Positions 41,402-50,327 are shown, numbered from the stretch's first letter. The stretch: DNA of 64,000 nt from Kitasatospora sp. SUK 42 (GCF_015776785.2 NZ_LFMD02000007.1:955547-1019546), one strand, 5' to 3'. A program made the numbers and translations. Notes: generated by a model not told the origin, from the sequence alone.

Positions 41402-42280
41402 TCAGGCGACGCGTTCGTGGCGCCCCGGGTCGCGATGTTCGGGGTCGCGCCGGTACGAGGCGCCGAGCCCGGAGTCCACAGGCTCGACGTCAGGGTGGGC
41501 GGTCGGCACGGGGAACCCCTCGCCGACCGGTTCGCCCGCCGCCAGGTAGCCGGCCCGCTCCTGGAGGGTCGGCGAGAGCGCGACGAAGGCGGAGGCGAGG
41601 AAGAGGAAGGACCCGAGGCCGACGGCGAGCGGGAAGACGAAGTCCATCGGGCTGGCCCCGCCGAGGCCGGTGCGAACGGGGTCCAGCTGGACGTGGACGG
41701 CGGCCATGCCGGTGTAGTGCATGCAGCTCACGGCCAGGCCCATGGCCAGTGAGGCGGCGGCCGCCGCGTACACGTTGCGGATGGTGACGGCGGCCCAGAG
41801 CGCGGCGGTGGCGGCGCCGACCGCGACCAGCACGGACAGCGCGACCGTCCCTGTGTCGTAGCGCAGGGCGCCGTGCATCCGTACGGCGGCCATGCCGAGG
41901 TAGTGCATCGCGGCAACGCCGACGCCGGTGGTGAAGCCGCCGCCGAGCAGGGCGAGACCGCGGTGCCTGCCGTAGCAGACCACGGTCAGGCCGAGGCCGG
42001 TGACCAGCACCGCGACGACCAGGCTGAGCACGGTCAGCGGCACGTTGTAGCGCAGTTCGGTGCCGTCGACGCTGAAGCCGAACATGGCGACGAAGTGCAT
42101 GGTCCAGATGCCGGAGCCGATCGCGGCCGCCGCGGTGAGCAGCCAGTTCCGCCGGGCTGCTCCGCTCGCGGCCAGGCCCCGCAGGGTGCAGCGCAGCCCG
42201 AGGGCGGCGCCGGCACAGGCCATCAGGTACGAGAGGACGGGGGTCAGCCAGCCGAAGCTGAAGTGGTTGAGGGTGCCCAT
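41402..42280 (-). CDS. MHYT-domain integral membrane signalling protein
   Basis: A 292-aa protein with seven predicted helices and three MHYT-type motifs: WTMHFVAM, AAMHYLGMAAV and SCMHYTGMAAV. These are proposed to bind a metal such as copper and sense O2, CO or NO. There is no attached GGDEF/EAL output domain. It may signal through the conservon that begins 75 bp downstream on the same strand. ATG at 42280 follows GGAGGT. Two palindromes lie in its promoter region. Confidence 0.92.
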   Translation of the reverse strand: MGTLNHFSFGWLTPVLSYLMACAGAALGLRCTLRGLAASGAARRNWLLTAAAAIGSGIWTMHFVAMFGFSVDGTELRYNVPLTVLSLVVAVLVTGLGLTVVCYGRHRGLALLGGGFTTGVGVAAMHYLGMAAVRMHGALRYDTGTVALSVLVAVGAATAALWAAVTIRNVYAAAAASLAMGLAVSCMHYTGMAAVHVQLDPVRTGLGGASPMDFVFPLAVGLGSFLFLASAFVALSPTLQERAGYLAAGEPVGEGFPVPTAHPDVEPVDSGLGASYRRDPEHRDPGRHERVA

Positions 42281-42631
42281 GGGACCTCCGGTCGACCGGT
42301 CGGGCCCGGGGCGGGACGGCGTGCGCCCGGGCTCCCCCGGCCGGGCGGACCGTCCATGGACGGTCCATGGCTGGGCATATGCCAGCCGCATGTGCGCTTT
42401 CGGCCCGGGGTGCGTGGGACGCTATCGAGGGGCCTGAATCAGTCAGGCGAAGATCTGAAAAGCTGCACGCGCAATGGGGGTGGTGTGTTCGAATGGCCCG
42501 GTTCTGTGCCCGGAGGGCGATGGGCGGCAGACGGCGGACAACAAACAGCGAACGAATAACAGAGTTTGAAATCTGTTATCCGTTCGCTGAAAGTTGAAAC
42601 CCGAAACCCGAAACCCGAAACCCGTCAGCCG
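42281..42631. other. 351-bp gap upstream of the MHYT gene
   Basis: Contains two dyads at 42347-42387 close to the MHYT gene, an AT-richer stretch at about 42430-42500, and palindromic element D with its heptad tail next to the P450 stop. No gene seen. Confidence 0.6.
42347..42387. promoter_or_regulatory. Two operator-like palindromes upstream of the MHYT gene
   Basis: GGACCGTCCATGGACGGTCC (42347-42366) is a perfect 20-bp palindrome. Three bp on, GGCTGG (42369-42374) and CCAGCC (42382-42387) flank GCATATG. They are 65-110 bp from the ATG at 42280, in a good place for repressor or activator binding. Confidence 0.55.
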
Positions 42632-42634
42632 TCA
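42546..42634. repeat. Heptad palindrome element D
   Basis: Centre ACAGAGTTTGAAATCTGT (42559-42576). The palindrome 42546-42589 has two mismatches plus a G-T pair at the centre. The right side goes on in 7-bp register: TATCCGT, TCGCTGA, AAGTTGA, AACCCGA three times, AACCCGT, CAGCCGT, CAGCCGA. It thereby runs through the stop codon (42632-42634) of the P450 gene into its coding end. Flanking genes are both on the minus strand, so it is 3' to one and 5' to the other. Confidence 0.88.
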
Positions 42635-43996
42635 GCCGACCGCCGTCACCCGCACCCGCATCGGGCTCGCCGCCCGCAGCGTGATCCCCTGCGCGAGCGC
42701 CACCCGCCGGTCCACCACCTCCACCTCGAAGTCCCGCAGCAGCACCCCGAGGGCCAGCACCGCCTCCAGCATCGAGAAGTGCTGCCCGATGCACGCCCGC
42801 GGACCGCCACCGAACGGGAACCACGCGTACCGGTGCCGCCCCTTCTCCTCCTCCGGCAGGAACCGGTCCGGATCGAAGCGCTCCGGCTCCGGCCAGTGCT
42901 CCGGGTGCCGGTGGGTGACCAGCGGCGCGACGACCACCTGGGCCCCCGCCGGGATGACGTACCCGTCGATCACCGTCTCCTCGACGGCCCGCCGACCGAT
43001 CAGCGCCGCCGCGGGGAAGAGCCGCATCGCCTCCTTCAGCACCCGGGTGATGTACGGCAGCCGGTCCAGGTCCGCCGCCGTCGGCGCCCGCCCTGCCAGC
43101 ACGGTCCGCGCCTCCTCCTGGGCGAGCTTGCGCTGCTCCGGGTGCTTCGCCAGCAGGTGCAGCGCGAAGGCCAGCGAGGTGGCCGTGGTCTCGTGCCCGG
43201 CGAGCAGGAACACCAGGACCTGGTCCCGGAGTTCGGACGGATCCAACCGCTCCCCGTCCTCACCGCGCGCCCGCACGAGCAGCGTCAACAGGTCGTCCGC
43301 GTCCTCGTCGCCGCCCCCGCGCGCCGCCCGCTCGGCGATGATCCGGTCGCAGACCTCGTACAGCGCCCGCTGCGCCTCAAGTCCGCGCCGGTTGGCCGGC
43401 GTCGCCCAGGTGCGCGGGAGGCGGACCGGCGCGAAGGCGCGCTCGTTGACGTACGCGCCCAGCACCGGGAAGCTGCGGTTCACCACCGCCACCGCCTCGT
43501 CCACATCGGCGCCGAAGAGGATCCGGGCGACCGCGCGCAGCGCGAACCGCGACATCTCCTCCGCCGCGTCCACCTCCCCGCCCGGCAGCCCCCGCCAGCG
43601 TTCGGCGAGGGCCTGCGCCTCCTGCGCGAGCGCGTTCGCGTAGCCGTCCACCCGGCGGCGGGTGAACAGCGGCTGGATCAGCCTGCGCTGTCGCTGGTAG
43701 TCGTCGTCCTGGCTGGTCAGCAGCCCGTTGCCGACGCTGATCCGCAGCTCGTCGTAGAAGGCGTTCTCCTTGCGGAAGTTGGCCGCCTCGCTGCCCAGCA
43801 CCTGGTGGACGCCCTCGGGCGAGAACACCGCGAAGAACTCGGCGCGCAGGCCGGGCGGCCCGGCGAGGAAGCGCACCACGTCCCCGTGATCGCGGCGGGC
43901 CGCGAGGTAGGTGCGCAGCGGACGGCGGGTGAGGTCGAAGAGCGATCCGACCAGGGGGTTCCCGGTCGGTCCGGGTACAGCGGCTGCGGTGACCAT
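42632..43996 (-). CDS. Cytochrome P450
   Basis: A 454-aa P450. The I-helix has LLAGHETTATS, the K-helix LKEAMRLFP (ExxR), the PERF-like FDPDRF, and the heme loop FGGGPRACIG with the iron-ligating Cys402. The sequence style (GNPLVGSLFDLTRRP..., KENAFYDELR) is closer to the CYP102/CYP4-like fatty-acid or terpenoid group than to macrolide P450s. No ferredoxin gene is adjacent. ATG at 43996 follows AAGGAG; an ATG-less upstream start exists. The last codons overlap heptad units of element D. Confidence 0.94.
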   Translation of the reverse strand: MVTAAAVPGPTGNPLVGSLFDLTRRPLRTYLAARRDHGDVVRFLAGPPGLRAEFFAVFSPEGVHQVLGSEAANFRKENAFYDELRISVGNGLLTSQDDDYQRQRRLIQPLFTRRRVDGYANALAQEAQALAERWRGLPGGEVDAAEEMSRFALRAVARILFGADVDEAVAVVNRSFPVLGAYVNERAFAPVRLPRTWATPANRRGLEAQRALYEVCDRIIAERAARGGGDEDADDLLTLLVRARGEDGERLDPSELRDQVLVFLLAGHETTATSLAFALHLLAKHPEQRKLAQEEARTVLAGRAPTAADLDRLPYITRVLKEAMRLFPAAALIGRRAVEETVIDGYVIPAGAQVVVAPLVTHRHPEHWPEPERFDPDRFLPEEEKGRHRYAWFPFGGGPRACIGQHFSMLEAVLALGVLLRDFEVEVVDRRVALAQGITLRAASPMRVRVTAVG

Positions 43997-44110
43997 CGGC
44001 ACTCCTTCTTCACTCCCTCGGCATTGACTACTCCTCAACCTAACTGACTGGTATTCAGCCGAGGAAGCGGCCGCACGACGGCGCGACGACGGAGGAGGTC
44101 CGCGCGCGGC

Positions 44111-45178
44111 TCACTCGTACTCGGTGCCGCCCTTGCGGGTCAGGTAGGCGTCGCCGACCACCTTGGCGATCGCCCGCCCGCCGGTCACCGGGCTCCAGCG
44201 CTCGGTCACCGCCCGGACCACCACGCCCTCGCGCAGGTGGAGTTCACGCCCGGAGTGGGTCTCCTTGCCCTGCGCGTGCGCCAGCACCGTCTCGGCGTCG
44301 AACGGTCCGCGCCACAGTTCGGGCACCAACGGCAGTTCGCCGTCCAGCAGTTCAGCTGCCGGCAGCCAGTTCAGCCGCCCGTCCGCCACCGCCGACACGT
44401 CGAACGCGGCGTACCCGGGCCGTTCGGTGCGCGCGGAGACCCCGTACGTCAGGTCCTGCACGCCCTCGCCGAACACCTCCCCGAAGACGCCGACCCGCTC
44501 GGCGCCCAGCCGCTCGGCCAGCCGGGCCGCCACCGCCGGGATGTCGTAAGCGCGCACCGCCCGCCAGTACAGGTTGTGCCCGTCCTCGGCCAGCGCCAGC
44601 CCCTGTGCGCCGATCCCCTTGGACGATACCTGCACCTCGCCGGTGGCGGCGGTGTACGTCACCAGGCAGCAGGTGCCGTGCAGCTTCTCGGTCAGCACCA
44701 CCGGCTCGCCCGGCTCGAAGACGTCGGGGTGGCGCTTGAGGTTCTCGATGTCCACCCAGGGCAGCAGGTCCGGCGCGCTGACCACGTCACCGCTCATCGA
44801 AGTCGGCACCGGTGGCTGCCACTTGACGATCCCGAGCAGCTCGGCGAAGTCCTCGCCCCGCTCGGCGGCCGCGGCCAGGTCGGTGCCGGCGAGCACGGCG
44901 GGCCGGCAGACGACGCCCTGGGACAGCTCTCCGCGCAGCCGTACCGCCTTCACCCGGTTCGCCCTCGATCCGGCCAGCTTGCCGGTCAGCCCGAACTCCT
45001 CGATCAACCCGTCGGGGAGGACGGCCTGTTCGGGGATGTAGACGGCGTAGTCCCCGGTCCGGTACATCCCCTTGGCGACCACCGCCCGGTAGAGGCCGAC
45101 CTGCGCCAGCTCCAGGGCGTCGGCATTCGGGTGCTCAAGAATGACCAGTCTCTCGGCGGTGACTCGCAGTGTGGACAT
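44111..45178 (-). CDS. ATP-dependent RNA ligase, DraRnl (Rnl5)-like
   Basis: A 355-aa protein with an N-terminal OB-like domain (LVILEHPNADALELAQVG...) and a C-terminal nucleotidyltransferase domain. Motif I is VLTEKLHGTC with Lys165 as the presumed AMP-linked residue. VFGEVFGEGVQDL fits motif III, REGVVVRAV motif IV and AIAKVVGDAYL motif V. This two-domain order matches the Deinococcus DraRnl RNA ligase, which seals 3'-OH/5'-phosphate nicks in duplexes with RNA at the 3' side. ATG at 45178 follows GGGGAGGAG. It stands alone, with no RNA-end-healing enzyme next to it. Confidence 0.87.
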   Translation of the reverse strand: MSTLRVTAERLVILEHPNADALELAQVGLYRAVVAKGMYRTGDYAVYIPEQAVLPDGLIEEFGLTGKLAGSRANRVKAVRLRGELSQGVVCRPAVLAGTDLAAAAERGEDFAELLGIVKWQPPVPTSMSGDVVSAPDLLPWVDIENLKRHPDVFEPGEPVVLTEKLHGTCCLVTYTAATGEVQVSSKGIGAQGLALAEDGHNLYWRAVRAYDIPAVAARLAERLGAERVGVFGEVFGEGVQDLTYGVSARTERPGYAAFDVSAVADGRLNWLPAAELLDGELPLVPELWRGPFDAETVLAHAQGKETHSGRELHLREGVVVRAVTERWSPVTGGRAIAKVVGDAYLTRKGGTEYE

Positions 45179-45427
45179 GGGCGGACTCCTCCCCTTGCTG
45201 CTCGACTGATGGCCCGATCCGAGCGGTTCTCCGGTCGTACGTACGGGCTGCGCCCACTCTGGCCGTTCGACCGGCCTCGACGCGACGGAATTTCCCGCCC
45301 CACCCCTCCCGTGCAAAGCGACAGAGGATTTATCGCTTGCATTTGCGGCACTATGATCGCCGTAATGGCCGCATCTGCGGCCAGTCATCCGCGCCCCTTC
45401 CGGCGCGCGCCCGGAGGGGAAGCACTG
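45179..45427. promoter_or_regulatory. Divergent control region, RNA ligase and modA
   Basis: An AT-richer patch at about 45320-45375 contains TATGAT (45353-45358), which could be a -10 for modA, with a weak TTTATC hexamer 17 bp upstream. GCGATAAATCC-like and ATCGCCGTAA half-sites around it could bind a molybdate-responsive regulator, but I see no ModE consensus. Confidence 0.35.
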
Positions 45428-46270
45428 ATGAGCACCCGTACCACCGCCACCCGCAGGCTCGCCGTCGCCACCGCGGCGGCCCTCGTCCTGGGCCTCGGGG
45501 TCACCGCCTGCGGCAGCGACGGCGGCAAGTCCACCGGGTCCGCGTCCGGCGCCTCCGCCTCCTCGGGCACCTCCGACGGCGGCGTCCCGAAGGCCACCGG
45601 CGACATCACCGTCTTCGCCGCCGCCTCGCTCAAGGAGACCTTCACCGACCTCGGCAAGAAGTTCGAGGCCACCAACCCGGGCACCAAGGTGAAGTTCAAC
45701 TTCGGCGGCAGCTCCAGCCTCGCCACCAGCATCAACTCCGGCGCCCCGGCCGACGTCTTCGCCGCCGCCAGCCCGGCCACCATGAAGACCGTCACCGACG
45801 CGGGCGGCGCGAACGGCGAGCCGAAGACCTTCGTCCGGAACACCCTCACCATCGCCGTGCCCAAGGGCAACCCCAAGCACATCGCCGGCCTGAAGGACCT
45901 CACCGGCTCCGGGGTGAAGGTCGCGCTGTGCGCGAAGGAGGTGCCCTGCGGCGCCGCCGCCCAGACCGCGCTGAAGGCCGCCGGCCTGGACCTCACCCCG
46001 GTCACCCTGGAGCAGGACGTGAAGGGCGCGCTCACCAAGGTCGAGCTCGGCGAGGTGGACGCCTCCCTGGTGTACCGGACCGATGTGCGCTCCGATGCTG
46101 CGAAGATCGACGGTGTGGACTTCCCCGAGGCCGACAAGGCCGTGAACGACTACCCGATCGCCGCGCTCGCCAAGGCGCCGAACAAGGACGGCGCCGCCGC
46201 CTTCGTGGCGTACGTCCGGTCGCCCGAGGCCGCGCAGGTGCTGACCGCGGCGGGCTTCCAGACGCCGTGA
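45428..46270 (+). CDS. modA: Molybdate ABC transporter substrate-binding lipoprotein ModA
   Basis: A 280-aa lipoprotein: Arg-rich start, hydrophobic helix, lipobox VTACG. A Ser/Gly linker follows, then the ModA fold with DITVFAAASLKETFTDLG, FNFGGSSSLATSI and GAPADVFAAAS, which hold the oxyanion-binding Ser/Ala backbone sites. It captures molybdate or tungstate. ATG follows GGAGGGGAAG. The TGA overlaps the GTG of modB. First gene of modABC. Confidence 0.95.
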   Translation: MSTRTTATRRLAVATAAALVLGLGVTACGSDGGKSTGSASGASASSGTSDGGVPKATGDITVFAAASLKETFTDLGKKFEATNPGTKVKFNFGGSSSLATSINSGAPADVFAAASPATMKTVTDAGGANGEPKTFVRNTLTIAVPKGNPKHIAGLKDLTGSGVKVALCAKEVPCGAAAQTALKAAGLDLTPVTLEQDVKGALTKVELGEVDASLVYRTDVRSDAAKIDGVDFPEADKAVNDYPIAALAKAPNKDGAAAFVAYVRSPEAAQVLTAAGFQTP

Positions 46271-47127
46271 GGAACCGCACCACCGGGCGCGACAGGCGCG
46301 GTACGAACGGCGGGTCCGCGCCGGCCCTGCCGCGCCGTCGCCAGGGGGCGCACCGGATCCCGGTCACGCTGCTGCTCCCGGCGCTGCTCGGGCTGGCGTT
46401 CCTGATCCTCCCGCTGGTCGGCCTCCTCGTCCGGGCGCCCTGGAGCGGCCTGTCCGAGCAGCTCACCAGCACCGCCGTCTGGGACGCCCTGCGGCTGTCG
46501 CTGATCTCGGCGACGGCCGCCACGGCGGTGTCGCTGGTCCTCGGCGTCCCGCTGGCCTGGCTGCTCGCCCGCACCGAACTGCCCGGACGGCGGGTGGTCC
46601 GGGCGCTGGTCACCCTGCCCCTGGTGCTGCCGCCGGTGGTCGGCGGTGTGGCGCTGCTGCTGGTGCTCGGGCGGCGCGGCATCGTCGGCTCCTGGCTGGA
46701 CTCGGCCTTCGGCATCACGCTGCCGTTCACCACCACCGGGGTCGTGATCGCGGAGGCCTTCGTGGCGATGCCGTTCCTGGTGATCAGCGTCGAGGGCGCG
46801 CTGCGGGCCGCCGACCCCCGCTACGAGGAGGCGGCCGCGACCCTCGGCGCCTCCCGGCTGACCGCTTTCCGCCGGGTCACCCTGCCGATGATCGCCCCGG
46901 GAATCGCCGCCGGCGCCGTACTGGCCTGGGCCCGGGCGCTCGGCGAGTTCGGCGCGACGATCACCTTCGCGGGCAACTTCCCGGGCCGCACCCAGACCAT
47001 GCCGCTGGCCGTCTACCTGGCCATGGAGTCCGATCCACAGGCCGCGATCGCGCTGTCGCTGGTGCTGCTGGTGGTCTCCGTCGCCGTCCTGGTGGGCCTC
47101 CGCGACCGTTGGATGTCGACCCCGTGA
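46267..47127 (+). CDS. modB: Molybdate ABC transporter permease ModB
   Basis: A 286-aa permease with five or six helices (first at about 32-52). The EAA loop reads YEEAAATLGASRLTAFRRVTLPMIAPGI. The LGEFGATITFAGNFPGRTQTMPLA segment is diagnostic of ModB. The N-terminus is an unusual 30-residue Arg/Gly-rich extension. GTG starts inside modA's stop (GTGA) and the gene ends inside modC's start. Confidence 0.95.
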   Translation: MRNRTTGRDRRGTNGGSAPALPRRRQGAHRIPVTLLLPALLGLAFLILPLVGLLVRAPWSGLSEQLTSTAVWDALRLSLISATAATAVSLVLGVPLAWLLARTELPGRRVVRALVTLPLVLPPVVGGVALLLVLGRRGIVGSWLDSAFGITLPFTTTGVVIAEAFVAMPFLVISVEGALRAADPRYEEAAATLGASRLTAFRRVTLPMIAPGIAAGAVLAWARALGEFGATITFAGNFPGRTQTMPLAVYLAMESDPQAAIALSLVLLVVSVAVLVGLRDRWMSTP

Positions 47128-48248
47128 CCCAGGACGCCGCCCGGATGAACACCCCGATGGACACCCCGAACACCGCGAGCACCTCTGGTGCCGGCACCGC
47201 CCTGGACGCCCGACTCCGGGTGGACCGCCCCGCGTTCAGCCTGGACCTCACCCTCGCCGCCGCCCCCGGCGAGGTGATCGCGCTGCTCGGCCCGAACGGC
47301 GCCGGCAAGTCCACCGCCCTGCGCGCCCTCGCCGGTCTGCTCCCGCTCACCGGCGGCCACCTGCGCCTGGACGACCGTCTCCTGGAGGACCCGGACCAGC
47401 GCCTGCACACCCCCGCCGAGGAGCGGCCGGTCGGCGTGGTGTTCCAGGACTACCTGCTGTTCCCGCACCTCAGCGCCCTCGACAACGTCGCCTTCGGCCC
47501 GCGGTGCCAGGGCCTCCCCAAGCGCGCCGCCCGGGCCGAGGCGGCCACCTGGCTGGAGCGGATGGGCCTGGCCGACCACGCCTCGGTGCGCCCCGGCCGG
47601 CTCTCCGGCGGCCAGGCGCAGCGGGTCGCGCTCGCCCGGGCGCTGGCCGTCCGCCCCCGGCTGCTCCTGCTGGACGAGCCTCTGGCCGCCCTGGACGCCC
47701 GGACCCGCCTCGACGTTCGGGCCCAACTGCGGCGCCACCTGACCGAGTTCGAGGCCGTCGCGGTGCTGGTGACGCACGACCCGCTGGACGCGATGGTGCT
47801 GGCCGACCGGCTGGTGGTGATCGAGGACGGCCACGAGGTGCAGTCCGGCAGCCCGGCGGAGGTCGCCCGGCGGCCGCGCACCGACTACATCGCCCGCCTG
47901 GTCGGACTCAACCTGTACCAGGGCCGGGCCGAGGGCACCCGGGTCGTCCTCCCGGACGGGCTGGCCATCGCCACCGTCGAGGAGCTGTCCGGCCCGGCGT
48001 TCGTGGCCTTCCCGCCCTCCGCCGTCACCCTGTACCGGGAGCGCCCGCAGTCCAGCGCGCGCAACCTGTGGCAGGCCGAGGTCACCGGCCTGGACCTGCA
48101 CGGCGACCGGGTGCGCGCCGAACTCGCCGGGGACCTGCCGATGGCCGCCGACCTCACCCCGGCCGCGGTCGCGGAGCTGGGACTGGCACCGGGGGCAGCG
48201 GTCTGGGCCTCGGTCAAGGCCACCCAGACCCACGCCTACCCGGCCTGA
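47124..48248 (+). CDS. modC: Molybdate ABC transporter ATPase ModC with TOBE domain
   Basis: A 374-aa ATPase. It has Walker A GPNGAGKST, Q-loop FQDYLLFP, signature LSGGQAQR, Walker B LLLLDEPLAALDA and an H-loop in VTHDPLDAM. A C-terminal TOBE-like domain (ARNLWQAEVTGLDLHGDRVRAELAG, residues about 315-370) senses the oxyanion. GTG at 47124 overlaps the modB stop; an in-frame TTG at 47109 is less likely. Completes modABC. Confidence 0.95.
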   Translation: MTQDAARMNTPMDTPNTASTSGAGTALDARLRVDRPAFSLDLTLAAAPGEVIALLGPNGAGKSTALRALAGLLPLTGGHLRLDDRLLEDPDQRLHTPAEERPVGVVFQDYLLFPHLSALDNVAFGPRCQGLPKRAARAEAATWLERMGLADHASVRPGRLSGGQAQRVALARALAVRPRLLLLDEPLAALDARTRLDVRAQLRRHLTEFEAVAVLVTHDPLDAMVLADRLVVIEDGHEVQSGSPAEVARRPRTDYIARLVGLNLYQGRAEGTRVVLPDGLAIATVEELSGPAFVAFPPSAVTLYRERPQSSARNLWQAEVTGLDLHGDRVRAELAGDLPMAADLTPAAVAELGLAPGAAVWASVKATQTHAYPA

Positions 48249-48288
48249 CCACGCGCCCTCCCGGAGCCGCTTGGAACCGCCCGGGGCC

Positions 48289-48948
48289 CTACTCCGACGG
48301 CTCGACGAAGCCCGACTCGTACGCGGCGATCACCGCCTGGGTGCGGTCCCGCGCGCCGAGCTTCGCCAGCACGCTACTGACGTGCGTCTTCACCGTCTGC
48401 ACGCCCAGGCACAGCCGTTCGGCGATCTCCCCGTTGCTGAGCCCGCGCGCCACCAGCCGCAGCACCTCGGCCTCCCGCTCGGTCAGCCCCGCCCGGGCCA
48501 TGGCCGACCGCGCGGCGGGGTTTCCGTGCCCGGCGGCCAGCCTGCGGATCGCGGCCGGGAACAGCAGCGACTCGCCCGCCGCCGCCAGCCGTACCGCGTG
48601 GGCGATCTCGGCCGGGCGGGAACGTTTGAGCAGGAACCCGTCGGCGCCCGCGCGCAGCGCCTGGTAGACGTAGTCGTCGTTCTCGAAGGTGGTGACGACC
48701 AGGATCCGCGGCGGCCGCTCCCCCGGTGCGCCGGGGCGCAGCAGTTCGCGGGTGGCCGCCAAGCCGTCCAGGACCGGCATCCGGACGTCCATCAGCACGA
48801 CGTGCGGGCGCAGCGCGCGGGCCAGGGCCACCGCCTCCGCGCCGTCCGCCGCCTCGCCGACCACCCGCAGGTCGCCCTGCGCCTCCAGGACGGCCCGCAT
48901 TCCGACCCGGACCAGTTCCTCGTCGTCGGCGAGCAGGATGTCGGTCAT
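48289..48948 (-). CDS. Response regulator, NarL/LuxR family
   Basis: A 219-aa regulator. The receiver has ADDEE, phospho-acceptor Asp in VVLMDVRMPVLDG, Thr in VVTTFE and Lys in FLLKRS. A LuxR helix-turn-helix (LTEREAEVLRLVARGLSNGEIAERLCLGVQTVKTHVSSVLAKLG) ends the protein. ATG at 48948. It lies 74 bp behind its kinase, and the pair is divergent from an ABC-exporter operon that it probably controls. Confidence 0.94.
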   Translation of the reverse strand: MTDILLADDEELVRVGMRAVLEAQGDLRVVGEAADGAEAVALARALRPHVVLMDVRMPVLDGLAATRELLRPGAPGERPPRILVVTTFENDDYVYQALRAGADGFLLKRSRPAEIAHAVRLAAAGESLLFPAAIRRLAAGHGNPAARSAMARAGLTEREAEVLRLVARGLSNGEIAERLCLGVQTVKTHVSSVLAKLGARDRTQAVIAAYESGFVEPSE

Positions 48949-49022
48949 GTCGGCGGCGCCTCCCGTCCGGCCTTCCGGGCGGGCGACGGCTCCCGTCCGG
49001 CCGTCGTCCGCAAGATCGTTCG

Positions 49023-50327
49023 TCACGCGCCCAAGCGTAGGGGCAGTCGGACGTCGAGCACCCACTCCCCGTCGTCGCCCTCGGCGGACGGACCGGCGGT
49101 GGCCTCGCCGCCGAGCAGCGTGGCGCGCTCGCGGATGCCGCGCAGCCCCTTGCCGCCCCTGCGCGAACCGGCCCGGACCGGCCCCGCCGCCGTCAGCCGG
49201 TTGGTGCAGCGCAGCGCCAACTGCCCGTCCCGGACGGCGATCCGGACGCCGACCGGCTCGCCGGGTGCGTACTTGAGCGCGTTGGTGACGCCCTCCTGGA
49301 CGATCCGGTAGCTCTCCCGGGAGAGCACTCCGGGCAGCGCGCCGGCCGGCACCTCGATCCGAGCCTCGACCGGACTGCCGGCCGCGCGGGCGGTGTCGAA
49401 CAGCGCGGGCAGCTGGTCGATGCCGGGCTGCTCGGTGGCCACGCCGCCTCCGGTCGACCCTGCCGCCGTTCCCGTCGGGGTGTCGCGCAGCAGGACCAGG
49501 GTGCGTTCGAGGTCCTCCATGGCCTGCCGCCCGGTCTCCTCGATGACTTCGAGCGCCTTGGCGACGAACGCCGGGTCGCCGACCTCGCGTGCCGCACCCG
49601 CCTGAAGAACCGTCACCGTCAGTGCGTGGCCGATGGAGTCGTGCAGCTCCCGCGCCAACCGGTTGCGCTCCAGCAGCCGTTCGGCCCGCAGTTCCGCCTC
49701 CGCCAGCCGCTCCGCCGGGGACGGCCCCAACAGTCGTACGGCCATGGCGAGTTGGAGGCGACCTGCGCCGACCACCAGCCAGCCGTAGCCGAGCGGCAGC
49801 AGCGGGGCGAGCGGGAGGTACCGGAAAGCCTGCGGCCCGGTCAGCAGGCCGAAGGCCGCGTTGAGGCCGAACGTGGTCACGAACCCCACCACCGCACCGA
49901 GTACCACCCGCCCGATCAGCCAGCCCGCCGTACGCCGCCGGTCCGCCCAGGAGCGGGAGGGGTCGACGGCGATGTCCTCCTCGCGGTCGGGCACCAGCAG
50001 CAGCCGCGCCTGCACTCCCTCGGCCCGCCGGGCCGCCGGGATCTGCGCGACCAGCACGAGCAGCACGACGTCCGTCGACACGCTCAACGACAGGATGTGA
50101 CCGAGGCTCTGGTGGTACGTCCCCGGGTAGATCATCAGGACGACGCCCACGAAGATCCACCCGACCAACAGGTGCAGCAGCCGGGCGTAGGTGGCGCCGG
50201 CCACCAGCGGTGCGAGGAGCGCGCGGATCACCCTCGCGGTCCTCGCCCTCGCGGGCCTTGCCCTCGCGGACCTCGACCCCCCGCGGATCACCCTCCCGAC
50301 CTCGACGGGCACGGACTTCCCGCTCAT
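49023..50327 (-). CDS. Sensor histidine kinase, NarX/DesK-like (HisKA_3)
   Basis: A 434-aa kinase. Membrane helices include LLHLLVGWIFVGVVLMIY and LVLLVLVAQIP, then two more near residues 150-200. The dimer/phosphoacceptor box is RNRLARELHDSIGHALTVTVLQAG (His), and the HATPase ends RGGKGLRGIRERATLLGG. The first 40 residues contain a 15-bp-repeat-encoded RSARARPARARTAR stretch, so the true start could be a later GTG. ATG 50327 with GGAAGG just upstream is my choice. Confidence 0.9.
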   Translation of the reverse strand: MSGKSVPVEVGRVIRGGSRSARARPARARTARVIRALLAPLVAGATYARLLHLLVGWIFVGVVLMIYPGTYHQSLGHILSLSVSTDVVLLVLVAQIPAARRAEGVQARLLLVPDREEDIAVDPSRSWADRRRTAGWLIGRVVLGAVVGFVTTFGLNAAFGLLTGPQAFRYLPLAPLLPLGYGWLVVGAGRLQLAMAVRLLGPSPAERLAEAELRAERLLERNRLARELHDSIGHALTVTVLQAGAAREVGDPAFVAKALEVIEETGRQAMEDLERTLVLLRDTPTGTAAGSTGGGVATEQPGIDQLPALFDTARAAGSPVEARIEVPAGALPGVLSRESYRIVQEGVTNALKYAPGEPVGVRIAVRDGQLALRCTNRLTAAGPVRAGSRRGGKGLRGIRERATLLGGEATAGPSAEGDDGEWVLDVRLPLRLGA

